64,000 nt of DNA from Flavobacterium sp. RSP15 (lineage in GTDB: Bacteria > Bacteroidota > Bacteroidia > Flavobacteriales > Flavobacteriaceae), in the NCBI RefSeq assembly GCF_003968755.1, contig NZ_RYDL01000006.1:140119-204118 (forward strand), written 5' to 3'. The notes beneath the pieces were generated by a model. The model was not told the origin of the DNA, searched no databases, and was given only the letters and a program-made list of their open reading frames with translations. Made by a program: the position numbers and the translations under genes. Positions 50,662 to 60,248 of the stretch are shown here, piece by piece; position 1 is the first letter of the stretch; every line of letters begins with the position of its first letter.

Positions 50662-51006
50662 TTATTTTCCCTCGCCTAGAATTCCATTCATTATAGACTG
50701 CGATACGGATAATATAATACTAAAAAACAACGCAGTCCAAAACGTATCTACGCGAAAACCACCCACAATTTTCGTACACAACAAAATCATCAGTGCATTG
50801 ATAACCAATAAAAACAAACCTAAAGTTAGTATCGTTACCGGCAAAGTTAGTAGCACTAATATTGGCTTGATAAATATATTGAGTAATCCAAGAACAATTG
50901 CCACAATCAAAGCCGTGGCGAATCCATCTACACGCACGCCTGGCATAAAGTTAGCAATAAGCAATACTAAACCTGAGGTAATAAGAATTTTGATGAGTAA
51001 ATTCAT
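50662..51006 (-). CDS. Phage holin family 4 type membrane protein
   Basis: A 114-residue protein made of four hydrophobic helices with the PF04020 pattern (NFMPGVRVDGFATALIVAIVLGLLN, IKPILVLLTLPVTILTLGLF). Despite the name, these are widespread chromosomal membrane proteins, and no lysis genes are nearby. Role unknown. Confidence 0.82.
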   Translation of the reverse strand: MNLLIKILITSGLVLLIANFMPGVRVDGFATALIVAIVLGLLNIFIKPILVLLTLPVTILTLGLFLLVINALMILLCTKIVGGFRVDTFWTALFFSIILSVSQSIMNGILGEGK

Positions 51007-51060
51007 AAGTTTATCTTTTTAAATTTTAATAAATGTAGTAAAAATTAGAAACCATCGCCT

Positions 51061-51819
51061 TTAATTTAAGAAAGAAGTGACTTTTTGATAGAACTCAGCT
51101 GGATTTTCGGCATGAAGCCAATGCCCTACATTAGGGATCGTTTCAATATTTGAATCTGGGAAATGCTGTTTTATAATTTCAAAATCACTGTCTAAAATAT
51201 AATTTGATTTTCCGCCGCGAATGAACAAGGTTGATTTCTCGAAAACGGAATTCTTTGGCAACGGAATTCCTATTTCATCCATTTTTGCATTGAAAACTGC
51301 CAAATTAAATCGGAAAGCAAGTTGCCCGGGCTCTTGCCAAAACAGATTCTTCATCAAGAATTGTCTGGTTCCAAAATCAGAAACAAACTTCTCCATGATT
51401 TCTTCGACATCACTTCGACTTGGTTTTTTTGAAAAATCAACCGCATTCAATCCCGCCAAAATATCCTGATGATGCTGCGGATAAAATTTTGGTCCTATGT
51501 CCGCAACAATTAACTTATTAACTAATTCAGGATACAACGTTGCCAAAAGCATGGCTATTTTCCCGCCCATCGAGTGTCCTAAAATATTGATATTTTCTAA
51601 TTCATGAGCTTGACAGTACTCGTAAACATCCTGCGCCATAATTTCGTAGGTAAAATTCTCTGAGTGCAGGCTTCGTCCGTGGTTGCGTAAATCGAGAATA
51701 TGAACCTGAAAATCAGTTGCGAATTGCGTTCCGAGTGTTTTCCAGTTATCGGACATCCCCAGAAATCCGTGAAGAATTAAAAGTGGTTCTCCTGAGCCTT
51801 CTATTTTTGAAAAAAGCAT
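51061..51819 (-). CDS. Alpha/beta hydrolase (YbfF-like)
   Basis: A 252-residue hydrolase. LHGFLGMSDNWKTL gives the oxyanion region, DLRNHGRS follows, the nucleophile elbow is GHSMGG with Ser83, and the catalytic His is His233 in NVGHWLH. Similar to the YbfF esterase family acting on short acyl thioesters or esters; the substrate is unknown. It is 38 bp downstream of pdxJ on the same strand. Confidence 0.85.
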   Translation of the reverse strand: MLFSKIEGSGEPLLILHGFLGMSDNWKTLGTQFATDFQVHILDLRNHGRSLHSENFTYEIMAQDVYEYCQAHELENINILGHSMGGKIAMLLATLYPELVNKLIVADIGPKFYPQHHQDILAGLNAVDFSKKPSRSDVEEIMEKFVSDFGTRQFLMKNLFWQEPGQLAFRFNLAVFNAKMDEIGIPLPKNSVFEKSTLFIRGGKSNYILDSDFEIIKQHFPDSNIETIPNVGHWLHAENPAEFYQKVTSFLN

Positions 51820-51857
51820 ATGATTTTAGATTTTAACGTTATGATTTAAATTAAAAA

Positions 51858-52571
51858 CTATTTTAATTTTTGCAGATACATATTTACCACATTGTCTAAT
51901 CCCAGATAAATAGCTTCGGAAATCAGTGCATGACCAATAGAAACTTCGAGTAATCCCGGGATATTTTGTTTAAAAAACTGAAGATTATCCAAACTCAAAT
52001 CATGACCTGCATTGATCCCTAATCCAAGCTCATTGGCTAGGATAGCAGCGTGTGTGTATGGCACAATTCCGTTTTGATTTCCTAAACTGTATTGGTGTGC
52101 GAATGCTTCGGTATACAATTCAATTCTTTCGGTTCCAATTTTTTTTGCACCTTCAATCATTTCGAGAACAGGATCTACAAAAATGGACGTTCTAATTCCG
52201 TTTCGTTGCAACTCCTGAACAATTTCAGTCAAATAAGAAGCGTGTTTTATGGTATCCCAACCAGCATTAGATGTTATGGCATCAACAGCATCCGGAACGA
52301 GAGTTACCTGAGTCGGTTTTATTTCCAGAACAAGATCGATAAAGGTTTTTTCTGGATTTCCTTCTATATTATATTCCGTATAAACAGTCGTTTTTAAATC
52401 ACGTGCATCCTGATAGCGAATGTGGCGCTCATCCGGACGAGGATGTATGGTAATTCCTTGCGCTCCGAACTTTTGAATGTCGGCAGCTACTTTTAATAAA
52501 TCAGGAACATTTCCTCCACGAGCATTACGTAAAGTAGCTATTTTATTGATGTTTACACTTAATTTTGTCAT
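51858..52571 (-). CDS. pdxJ: Pyridoxine 5'-phosphate synthase
   Basis: A 237-residue TIM barrel that condenses 1-deoxyxylulose 5-phosphate with 3-amino-2-oxopropyl phosphate in vitamin B6 synthesis. Diagnostic segments: LSVNINKIATLRNARGG, GITIHPRPDERHI, QVTLVPDA, GINAGHDLSLDN and the terminal SIGHALISEAIYLGL. Length is normal for the family. Divergent from the CBS-domain gene. Confidence 0.95.
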   Translation of the reverse strand: MTKLSVNINKIATLRNARGGNVPDLLKVAADIQKFGAQGITIHPRPDERHIRYQDARDLKTTVYTEYNIEGNPEKTFIDLVLEIKPTQVTLVPDAVDAITSNAGWDTIKHASYLTEIVQELQRNGIRTSIFVDPVLEMIEGAKKIGTERIELYTEAFAHQYSLGNQNGIVPYTHAAILANELGLGINAGHDLSLDNLQFFKQNIPGLLEVSIGHALISEAIYLGLDNVVNMYLQKLK

Positions 52572-52684
52572 TGGAACCCTTTTTGATTAAACCAGTACTA
52601 TTTCTTGAGGCAAAAATACAAAGTAAAACTTAGGAGTTTTTGCTTATTTTTGATTATTTTGCATGAAATATTTTTGCCTTATTT

Positions 52685-53344
52685 ATGATCGGAATTACAG
52701 ACTATATAACCAATGATTTTAAAGCGATTAACAACCAAGATACTATTGCGGTTGTTCAAGAATTCTTCAGTGACGTCCACTTTTCACATTTCCCAATAAT
52801 CGAAGAAGGGGTGTATCTGGGCAGTATTGCCCGCGAAGATCTAGAAACTTTTGACAGCACTAAAAAAGTATCTGATTTTCGTTATTCACTGGAAGGTTTT
52901 TTCACAAGAACTAATACAATATGGCTTGATGTGCTAGAAGTTTTTGCAAAAAATCAGACTAATTTAGTTCCGGTTTTAGACGAAAACAACACCTACGTGG
53001 GTTATTATCAAATAGAAGACATCATGAAGTTTTTTCATGAAACTCCTTTTTTAAAGGAACCCGGCGGCGTTATCGTTGTCAAGAAAGCCGCTTTAGATTA
53101 TTCGATGAGTCAAATTACCCAAATAGTCGAAAGCAACAATGGTAAACTTTTAGGTGTATTCGTCTCCGAATTGGATGTTGAGAGTGTCGAAGTTACCTTA
53201 AAAATAACGTTAGGCGCTATAAATGAAATTATACAAACTTTCAGAAGATATGATTATGAAATTATATCCGAGCATCAAGAAGACAATTACATCAATAATT
53301 TAAAGGAACGCTCTGATTATTTAGACAAGTACCTTAATATATAG
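52685..53344 (+). CDS. CBS-domain protein
   Basis: A 219-residue cytosolic protein with a pair of CBS motifs in the first half (AVVQEFFSDVHFSHFPIIEEGVYLG, and LEVFAKNQTNLVPVLDENNTYVGYYQ) and an ACT-like second half (VVKKAALDYSMSQITQIVESN). CBS pairs sense adenine nucleotides. It lies 78 bp upstream of nadK on the same strand, the arrangement usual in Flavobacteriia, suggesting a regulatory link that the sequence itself does not prove. Confidence 0.85.
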   Translation: MIGITDYITNDFKAINNQDTIAVVQEFFSDVHFSHFPIIEEGVYLGSIAREDLETFDSTKKVSDFRYSLEGFFTRTNTIWLDVLEVFAKNQTNLVPVLDENNTYVGYYQIEDIMKFFHETPFLKEPGGVIVVKKAALDYSMSQITQIVESNNGKLLGVFVSELDVESVEVTLKITLGAINEIIQTFRRYDYEIISEHQEDNYINNLKERSDYLDKYLNI

Positions 53345-53422
53345 TGCTCGTTTAACCGATTATTTGTTTAATCGATTAAATACTAAAACAAACATATCAA
53401 CATTAAACGATTACACAAAAAG

Positions 53423-54307
53423 ATGAAAGTAGCGATCTACGGCCAATATTATCAAAACAGTACCGAACCTATTATAAACGACATCTTTGTTTTTTTTAAC
53501 AAAAATAATGTAGAGATGATTATTGAGTCTCATTTTTTGCTGATGCTCAACGAAAGAAAAATTGTAGAAAAAAAATACAAAACCTTCACATCCCACACTG
53601 AACTTGATTCTAGTTTTGATATGCTCATCAGCATTGGAGGAGACGGAACTATTTTAAGAGCGGCCACTTTGGTGCGGGATTCCGGAGTTCCTATTTTAGG
53701 AATAAATGCGGGAAGACTAGGTTTCCTTGCAACCGTCCAAAAAGAGAATATCGCAACATTCATGCAATTTGTCATTGACAAAAAATACACCCTCTCAAAA
53801 AGAACATTACTGAGCGTAACCTGCACGCCACCAAATGAATCCATCCAAAAAATGGATTTTGCCATGAATGAAATTACGGTCAGTAGAAAAGACACTACAT
53901 CGATGATTACGATAGACACGTACTTGAATAACGAATTTTTAAATTCATATTGGGCCGATGGGTTAATTATATCAACACCAACAGGATCTACCGGGTATTC
54001 CTTAAGTTGTGGCGGTCCAATCTTGACACCTGATGTAAAATGTATTGTCATCACCCCAATTGCCCCCCACAATCTAACGGCCAGGCCTCTTGTTGTTCCG
54101 GATGAAACAGAAATTAGACTAAAAGTTTCCGGACGAGAGGAAAATTATTTAGTATCCTTAGACTCCAGAGTTACCTCGGTAAAGAACGAATCCATACTGA
54201 CCTTAAAAAAAACCCCCTTTCAAATTAATATGGTAGAAATACCCGAAGAAACTTTTTTGAAAACCCTTCGAAGCAAATTACTTTGGGGACAAGATAAGCG
54301 CAACTAA
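53423..54307 (+). CDS. nadK: NAD kinase
   Basis: A 294-residue ATP-NAD kinase making NADP. The family motifs are all present: GGDGT (72-76), NEITVSR after FAM, and a glycine-rich SPTGSTGYSLSCGGPI-like motif (described by TGSTGYSLSCGGP), plus ITPIAPHNLTARPLVV. It lies between the CBS gene and the DUF6089 gene. Confidence 0.95.
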   Translation: MKVAIYGQYYQNSTEPIINDIFVFFNKNNVEMIIESHFLLMLNERKIVEKKYKTFTSHTELDSSFDMLISIGGDGTILRAATLVRDSGVPILGINAGRLGFLATVQKENIATFMQFVIDKKYTLSKRTLLSVTCTPPNESIQKMDFAMNEITVSRKDTTSMITIDTYLNNEFLNSYWADGLIISTPTGSTGYSLSCGGPILTPDVKCIVITPIAPHNLTARPLVVPDETEIRLKVSGREENYLVSLDSRVTSVKNESILTLKKTPFQINMVEIPEETFLKTLRSKLLWGQDKRN

Positions 54308-54427
54308 ATCATTTTAATAAATAATATACGATTCTACGTTTTTTTTTCGTTTGAATAAATAAAACACTCACTTTGCGCAATTTACTTGTCAATTAATCAA
54401 AAAAACACACATTTAACTGATTGAGTA

Positions 54428-54456
54428 TTGAATCGTATTGATTATTATTATATTTG
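54428..54456 (+). promoter_or_regulatory. Promoter of the DUF6089-uppS-bamA operon
   Basis: TTG at 54428-54430 and TATATTTG at 54449-54456 are separated by 18 bp and lie 19 bp before the start codon. This is the best Bacteroidota-type -33/-7 pair in the window. Confidence 0.65.
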
Positions 54457-54474
54457 CACGCAATTTTTGATTGA

Positions 54475-55149
54475 ATGAACAAGATTTTCTATTTATTGTT
54501 TGGCTTACTCCCATTGATGAACACCCAAGCTCAGATCCACGAAATTGGTGTTTTTGCGGGTGGAAGTAACTTTGTAGGCGATGTTGGTCCTACGACCTAC
54601 CTTGCGCCAAACGAACCTGCTTTTGGGTTGTTGTACAAATGGAACAAAAGTCCAAGACATGCTTATCGCTTTTCATACATGCAGTCAAACATAAATTCAG
54701 ATGATTCAGATTCAAAAGAAGCAGCAAGAAACCAAAGAGAATATCGTTTTGAAAACAATTTAAAAGAAGTCTCTTTAGGGCTTGAATTCAACTTTTTTGA
54801 TTTTAATCTTCACGATTCTCGAACTAAAATTACACCTTATGTGTTTTCAGGACTCAGTTATTTCCTGAGCAGGTACAAATTGACAGACACGCAAGCAGGT
54901 ACAACAGCCGAAGGCATAACTGAAAGAAGAAAATCAATAGCGATCCCAATGGTTTTAGGAATCAAATCAACATTATCTCCCACTTTAATATTGGGATTAG
55001 AAACCGGAGCACGGTATACGCTGACAGATAATATAGACGGAAGTTATAATGGAAATTTTGGGAATATAAATAATAATGATTGGTATGTCTTCACTGGCGT
55101 TACGCTAACGTATACTTTTGGAAACAAACCCTGTTATTGTGCAGAATAA
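54475..55149 (+). CDS. DUF6089 outer membrane beta-barrel protein
   Basis: A 224-residue exported protein (signal peptide 1-19). The start of the mature part (HEIGVFAGGSNFVGDVGPTTY), YRFSYMQSNINSDDSDS, and an aromatic last strand fit the DUF6089 family found just upstream of uppS in Flavobacteriia. A small outer membrane barrel of unknown role. It ends 4 bp before uppS, first gene of the operon. Confidence 0.85.
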   Translation: MNKIFYLLFGLLPLMNTQAQIHEIGVFAGGSNFVGDVGPTTYLAPNEPAFGLLYKWNKSPRHAYRFSYMQSNINSDDSDSKEAARNQREYRFENNLKEVSLGLEFNFFDFNLHDSRTKITPYVFSGLSYFLSRYKLTDTQAGTTAEGITERRKSIAIPMVLGIKSTLSPTLILGLETGARYTLTDNIDGSYNGNFGNINNNDWYVFTGVTLTYTFGNKPCYCAE

Positions 55150-55153
55150 AAAA

Positions 55154-55894
55154 ATGAATTTACTAGACACTATAGATGCGACTAACCTACCAAACCATTT
55201 GGCTATCATAATGGATGGTAATGGCCGTTGGGCAAAACAAAAAGGGCTCTTACGAGCTTTAGGTCATGAAAGCGGGACAAAATCAGTAAAAAAAATAATT
55301 GAAGCCAGTGCTAAACTAGGCATTGATTTTCTAACACTCTATGCTTTTTCTACCGAAAACTGGAACAGACCCAAACTGGAAGTAGAAACCTTAATGAAGG
55401 TACTCATCAACTCCTTAAAAAAGGAATTAAAAACCTTACAGGAGAACAATATAAAACTGAATGCAATTGGTAATTTAGAAAAATTACCAAAATCTGCACA
55501 AAAAGAACTCCTCGACGTTATTAATAAGACAAAAAACAATACGCAAATGACACTAACCCTAGCGTTAAGCTACGGTTCCAGGGAGGAAATTGTCACTGCT
55601 GTAAAAAACATTTGCAGTAAAGTTAAAAATAATATAATTTCAATAGACGCTATTGACGATTCCATTATTAATGAGCATCTTTACACGCAAAATTTACCTG
55701 ATGTAGATTTATTAATACGAACTAGTGGAGAGCATAGAATAAGTAACTTTTTGTTATGGCAAATTGCTTATGCAGAATTATATTTTACTGATGTATTGTG
55801 GCCAGACTTTAAAGAACAAGATTTATATGAGGCTATCATTAGTTATCAAAAAAGAGAACGTAGATTTGGAAAAACAAGTGAACAAATTAAATAA
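55154..55894 (+). CDS. uppS: Undecaprenyl diphosphate synthase
   Basis: A 246-residue cis-prenyltransferase making the C55 lipid carrier for peptidoglycan. MDGNGRWAKQKG holds the catalytic Asp21; RTSGEHRISNFLLWQIAY and ELYFTDVLWPDF mark the C-terminal substrate region. The start at MNLLDTID is chosen since the 12 codons upstream overlap the DUF6089 gene. bamA follows directly. Confidence 0.95.
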   Translation: MNLLDTIDATNLPNHLAIIMDGNGRWAKQKGLLRALGHESGTKSVKKIIEASAKLGIDFLTLYAFSTENWNRPKLEVETLMKVLINSLKKELKTLQENNIKLNAIGNLEKLPKSAQKELLDVINKTKNNTQMTLTLALSYGSREEIVTAVKNICSKVKNNIISIDAIDDSIINEHLYTQNLPDVDLLIRTSGEHRISNFLLWQIAYAELYFTDVLWPDFKEQDLYEAIISYQKRERRFGKTSEQIK

Positions 55895-55901
55895 TTATTT
55901 A

Positions 55902-58556
55902 GTGTTAAATAAAAGCATCAGAATAGCCCTCACCGTTTTAATTTTCGGAAGTTTTACACAAGTTAAAGCACAAGAAAGAGTTCCTTTTGATCAAGGAAAA
56001 AAATACATCCTAGGAGATGTAACAGTTGTTGGCGATATCACTTTCAATACTCAAACTGTAGTTACTTTTGCTGGTCTACAAAAAGGACAATCGATAACTA
56101 TTCCTGGTGAACAAATAAGCAGCGCCATAAAAAAACTAGGGAAACTAGGATTGTTCGATGAAATTTCATTTTATATCAATAGAATAGAAAATGACAGCAT
56201 CTATCTTGATTTGAATATCGTGGAATTACCAAAATTGAGTGGTGTAAAATTTGTAGGTGTAAAAAAGTCGAAAACGGAAGGTTTAATTAAAGACAACAGC
56301 CTTAATAAAGGGAAAGTAGTCAATGAAAACTTAATTACCACGACAAAAAATTACATCGAGAACAAGTATAAAAAAGATGGGTATTACAACACCAAAGTAA
56401 ACATAAACACTGCCAAAGACACAACAACGATAAACCAAGTCAACATGGTTGTCAATGTAGACAAAGGAAATAAAGTAAAAATACAAAATATTGATTTTGT
56501 GGGTAACACGAAAATATCCGACAAAGTATTGCGTAAAGCAATGAAGGACACCAAACAAAAAAACTTCCTGCGTGTTTTAAAAGGCTCTAAATTTATAAAA
56601 GAAAAATACAAATCGGATTTAGAAAACGTGATCGCTTCTTACAAAGAGAAAGGCTATAGAGATGCCAGAATACTTTCGGATTCTGTTACCTATGACAAAG
56701 ACAAAAATGCCTTGATGATTAAAATAAATGTCGAAGAAGGAAATAAATACTTTTTTGGAAACATTAAATTTTTAGGAAATACCGTTTATCCTGATCAATA
56801 TCTAAACAGAATTTTAGGTGTCAAAAAAGGGGAAACCTACAACGGAGTGCTTCTGGAGAAAAGAATTGCAGACAAATCAAAACCTGACGGAGAGGACATC
56901 ACGAATTTATACCAAAACAGCGGTTATTTGTTTTCTAATATCAATGCTGTAGAGGTAAGAACCGCAAATGATACCATTGACTTTGAAATCAGAGTTACTG
57001 AAGGACCAATTGCATACTTCAATAAAATTACAGTTGTAGGAAACGACAAGACCAATGACCGAGTAATTTACCGGGAATTAAGAACCAAACCAGGAGAAAA
57101 ATACAGCAAAGAAGAGTTAGTACGAACCATTAGAGAGATTGGACAATTAGGATTTTTTGATCCGGAAACTATCGATCCAAAGTTCAAGAATGTTGATTCA
57201 GGAGCAGGAACTGTTGATATTGAATACAATCTAACAGAGAAAGGATCCAGCCAAATCGAACTTCAAGGTGGTTATGGTGGTGGTGGTTTCATTGGAACAT
57301 TAGGACTTTCTTTTAATAACTTTTCAGCCAGAAACTTACTCAATAAAGAAGCCTACAAACCATTACCAATGGGAGATGGCCAAAAAGTATCGCTACGTTT
57401 ACAGGCCAGCACCTTTTTTCAAACGTATAGCGTCTCGTTTTCCGAGCCTTGGTTTGGAGGTAAAAAACCCGTGTCTTTTAGCACCTCATTGTCATACAGC
57501 AAACAATTTTTGAATAATTTTATAACACAAAGAGCCGATAGAACTAAGAGTTTTAATATCATTACATTATCCGTTGGCTTGTCAAAAAGATTAACGGTTC
57601 CGGATGACAACACGTATTTATCTCAATCAGTAAGTTACCAACATTATGATTTAAATAATTACAACACTGGATTATTTACTTTTGGAGACGGGTCTTCCAG
57701 AAACTTAGCGTACACCATAGGACTAACGCATACCAATAAAGGATTCAATCCTATATTTCCAACGTACGGGTCCGAATTTAGTTTATCCGCAAAATTTACA
57801 CCACCCTATTCATTGTTGAATGGTATAGATTATGCCACACTAGGCGATAAAGAAGAATATAAATTAAAAAATACTGTTGACCGACAAAATGAACCTGATG
57901 GAAATGGGAATATTGTTCAAATTGGAGATTATATTGACACTAACGGAAACAAAGTGACTGATTTTAACCTTGCAGCAACAAACATCAGTAAAGTAGATCA
58001 AGAGCGATTTAAATGGTTGGAATATTATAAAATAAAGTTTAAAGCAGACTGGTATACTAAGATTTACGGAAAATTAGTCCTTAGAACGTTGACTGAATTT
58101 GGTTTTCTCGGAGCATACAATCAAGATAGAGGTTCAGTTCCATTTGAACGATTTTATCTTGGGGGCGACGGACTGGCTAACTTTTCTATGGATGGTAGAG
58201 AAACCATACAGCTAAGAGGGTATCCTAATAATTCATTGACACCCGTAAACAGCACAGAAGATCAAATTGGAGCTACGGTTTTTAACAAATTCTCAATGGA
58301 GTTACGCTATCCGATAACATTAAAATCATCCGCATCAATTTATGCTTTGGCATTCATGGAAGCAGGTTCATCATTTAGTGATTTCAAAAGCTATAACCCT
58401 TTTGCTTTAAGTCGTTCTGCAGGAGTTGGGTTGCGTGTATTCATGCCTGCATTTGGTTTATTGGGAATTGATTTTGGCCATGGTTTTGACGCTCTGCCAG
58501 GAGAAGCAGAACCAAACGGATGGGAAACTCACTTTATTATTGGACAACAATTCTAA
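55902..58556 (+). CDS. bamA: Outer membrane protein assembly factor BamA
   Basis: An Omp85 protein of about 885 residues: signal peptide (VKAQ cleavage), five POTRA repeats (about 30-430; ILGDVTVVGDITFNTQTVV, VNVDKGNKVKIQNIDFVGN, EEGNKYFFGNIKFLGN, VTEGPIAYFNKITVVGN), then a 16-strand barrel with the QLRGYP lid-lock motif and ending in Phe. It inserts beta-barrel proteins into the outer membrane. There is no ATG close to the signal peptide; GTG at 55902 gives a standard signal peptide, while GTG 55878 and TTG 55866 are alternatives that overlap uppS. Confidence 0.93.
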   Translation: MLNKSIRIALTVLIFGSFTQVKAQERVPFDQGKKYILGDVTVVGDITFNTQTVVTFAGLQKGQSITIPGEQISSAIKKLGKLGLFDEISFYINRIENDSIYLDLNIVELPKLSGVKFVGVKKSKTEGLIKDNSLNKGKVVNENLITTTKNYIENKYKKDGYYNTKVNINTAKDTTTINQVNMVVNVDKGNKVKIQNIDFVGNTKISDKVLRKAMKDTKQKNFLRVLKGSKFIKEKYKSDLENVIASYKEKGYRDARILSDSVTYDKDKNALMIKINVEEGNKYFFGNIKFLGNTVYPDQYLNRILGVKKGETYNGVLLEKRIADKSKPDGEDITNLYQNSGYLFSNINAVEVRTANDTIDFEIRVTEGPIAYFNKITVVGNDKTNDRVIYRELRTKPGEKYSKEELVRTIREIGQLGFFDPETIDPKFKNVDSGAGTVDIEYNLTEKGSSQIELQGGYGGGGFIGTLGLSFNNFSARNLLNKEAYKPLPMGDGQKVSLRLQASTFFQTYSVSFSEPWFGGKKPVSFSTSLSYSKQFLNNFITQRADRTKSFNIITLSVGLSKRLTVPDDNTYLSQSVSYQHYDLNNYNTGLFTFGDGSSRNLAYTIGLTHTNKGFNPIFPTYGSEFSLSAKFTPPYSLLNGIDYATLGDKEEYKLKNTVDRQNEPDGNGNIVQIGDYIDTNGNKVTDFNLAATNISKVDQERFKWLEYYKIKFKADWYTKIYGKLVLRTLTEFGFLGAYNQDRGSVPFERFYLGGDGLANFSMDGRETIQLRGYPNNSLTPVNSTEDQIGATVFNKFSMELRYPITLKSSASIYALAFMEAGSSFSDFKSYNPFALSRSAGVGLRVFMPAFGLLGIDFGHGFDALPGEAEPNGWETHFIIGQQF

Positions 58557-58593
58557 AAAATTGATTTAAGATTTTTCTAATACGTCACTATTT

Positions 58594-59616
58594 ATGAGAA
58601 AACAATTTTTATATCTATTTTTAATCTTAGCAGTTGCGCAGACGATGAAGGCGCAAACTAGAGGAACCAAACTGGGCTATATTGACATGGAATACATTTT
58701 ACAGAATGTTCCAAATTATACCGAAGCAAAAGTTCAATTAGAGCAAAAAACCCAAAAATGGAAACTAGAAATTGAAACTAAAAAAATTGAAATCAATAAA
58801 TTAAAAGATGCGTTAAAAGCCGAAAAAGCACTATTAACCAAAGAACTCATTAGCGAAAGAGAAACAGAAATTAGTTTCCTCGAAAATGAAAATTTAGACT
58901 ATCAACAAAAAAGATTTGGACCCAGTGGCGATTTGATCCTACAAAAATCTATTTTGGTAAAACCAATACAGGATCAAATTTTTACTGCCGTTCAGGATAT
59001 TGCTGAAGCAAAAAAATATGATTTTATCTTTGATAAAGCCTCTGATCTTACCATGCTGTTTGCCGCAAAAAGATTTGATATCAGTGAGCAAGTATTACGC
59101 ATTTTGAACCGTACAGAAAAAAGAGAACAACTGACAAAAAAACAACTTCAGGAAGAAGAAGCTAGAGAAAGCAAGGAAGATGCGTCAGATGAAAATCCTG
59201 CATTAGCCGATAGACAAAAAATCCTGAACGATAAAAAAATAGCCCGAGACAAACTGCTCGAAGATCGAAAATTACTTCAAGAACAAAGAAAAAAAGAATT
59301 TAATGACAAGAGAAAACAAATAATAGCTGACAGAGAAGCTAAAAAAAATGGCACGGTTTCTGCAAATATTAAAATAACTGACACCGTTACAGCACCATCA
59401 GTAAGTGACTTAAAAAAAGACAATGCTAAAGAAACTGTTGAATTAGCCAAAAATAAACAAGCTGATGCCAGAACTAAAACATTGGAAGATCGTAAAAAAG
59501 TCATTGAAGATCGCAGGAAAGCTTTAGAAGAAAGAAGAAAAAAAATACTGGAAGACAGAGAAGCTATCAAAAAAGCTAAAGAGGAAAAAATAAAAGAAAA
59601 TACAAACAATAATTAA
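58594..59616 (+). CDS. OmpH/Skp-family periplasmic chaperone, long form
   Basis: A 340-residue exported protein (signal peptide 1-20). Residues about 25-175 are the Skp domain (LGYIDMEYILQNVPNYTEAKVQLEQ). The rest is a highly charged Lys/Arg/Glu coiled coil with repeated DRKKVIEDRRKALEE-type units, about double the normal Skp length. Its role would be holding outer membrane proteins before BamA. It sits directly after bamA and before a normal-length paralogue. Confidence 0.88.
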   Translation: MRKQFLYLFLILAVAQTMKAQTRGTKLGYIDMEYILQNVPNYTEAKVQLEQKTQKWKLEIETKKIEINKLKDALKAEKALLTKELISERETEISFLENENLDYQQKRFGPSGDLILQKSILVKPIQDQIFTAVQDIAEAKKYDFIFDKASDLTMLFAAKRFDISEQVLRILNRTEKREQLTKKQLQEEEARESKEDASDENPALADRQKILNDKKIARDKLLEDRKLLQEQRKKEFNDKRKQIIADREAKKNGTVSANIKITDTVTAPSVSDLKKDNAKETVELAKNKQADARTKTLEDRKKVIEDRRKALEERRKKILEDREAIKKAKEEKIKENTNNN

Positions 59617-59637
59617 TTACTAAATATTTTAAAAACG

Positions 59638-60138
59638 ATGAAACAAATCAAAACCCTATTAATTGCTGCCCTTGTTATTTTAGGAGCAAATCAAACACTT
59701 ACTGCGCAAACAAAAACGGCACATGTAGATGTAAGTGAAATTATGACAAAAATGCCTGCAATGTTAGATGCTCAAAAACAATTAGATAAGTTGAGTACTA
59801 CGTATGATGCTGATTACAAAAAAATGGTTGAAGAATACCAAGCTAAATTAAAAAAATACGAAGCAGAAGCTGCAACAGTTACTGAAGTTATTAACACAGA
59901 ACGTTCTAAAGAGGTTCAGGACATGCAAAAAAGAATTGTTGATTACAGAGACAATGCTCAAAAAGAATTGCAACAAAAAGAATCTGATATCGTAAAACCA
60001 TTAATGGAAAAAGTAAGAGCTTCGATCCAAAAAGTGGGTAAAGCAAAAGGGTATCAATATGTTTTAGACGGTTCAACTCTTTTACTTGCTGATGGTCCAA
60101 ACTTGACTATGGATGTAAAAAAAGATTTAGGTTTCTAA
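59638..60138 (+). CDS. OmpH/Skp-family periplasmic chaperone, short form
   Basis: A 166-residue exported protein (signal peptide 1-23, cleavage after LTA) with the usual Skp layout: TAHVDVSEIMTKMPAMLDAQKQL, a long helical pair, and GKAKGYQYVLDGSTLLLADG. Normal length for the family. A terminator follows, so it ends the operon that begins at 54475. Confidence 0.9.
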   Translation: MKQIKTLLIAALVILGANQTLTAQTKTAHVDVSEIMTKMPAMLDAQKQLDKLSTTYDADYKKMVEEYQAKLKKYEAEAATVTEVINTERSKEVQDMQKRIVDYRDNAQKELQQKESDIVKPLMEKVRASIQKVGKAKGYQYVLDGSTLLLADGPNLTMDVKKDLGF

Positions 60139-60158
60139 AAAAAGAACAAAGTTCAAAA

Positions 60159-60197
60159 AAACTGCTCACCTTATATTAGGACAGAGCAGTTTTTTTT
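60159..60197 (+). terminator. Terminator after the second ompH
   Basis: A 9-bp stem (AAACTGCTC with GAGCAGTTT) followed by a long T-run, 20 bp after the stop. Confidence 0.9.
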
Positions 60198-60248
60198 GTT
60201 TAACAAATATTCTAGGAAATTAAAATTTCAGCGCGTAACTTTGTTTCT

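Noticed and set aside
50662..51006. Prophage remnant, suggested by the holin-family protein and the YopX-like protein
   Set aside because: Holin family 4 proteins are common chromosomal genes, the two genes are 32 kb apart, and there are no structural, replication or integrase genes.
53530..54072. 180-codon minus-strand frame opposite nadK
   Set aside because: Antisense to NAD kinase motifs; no start region or family match.
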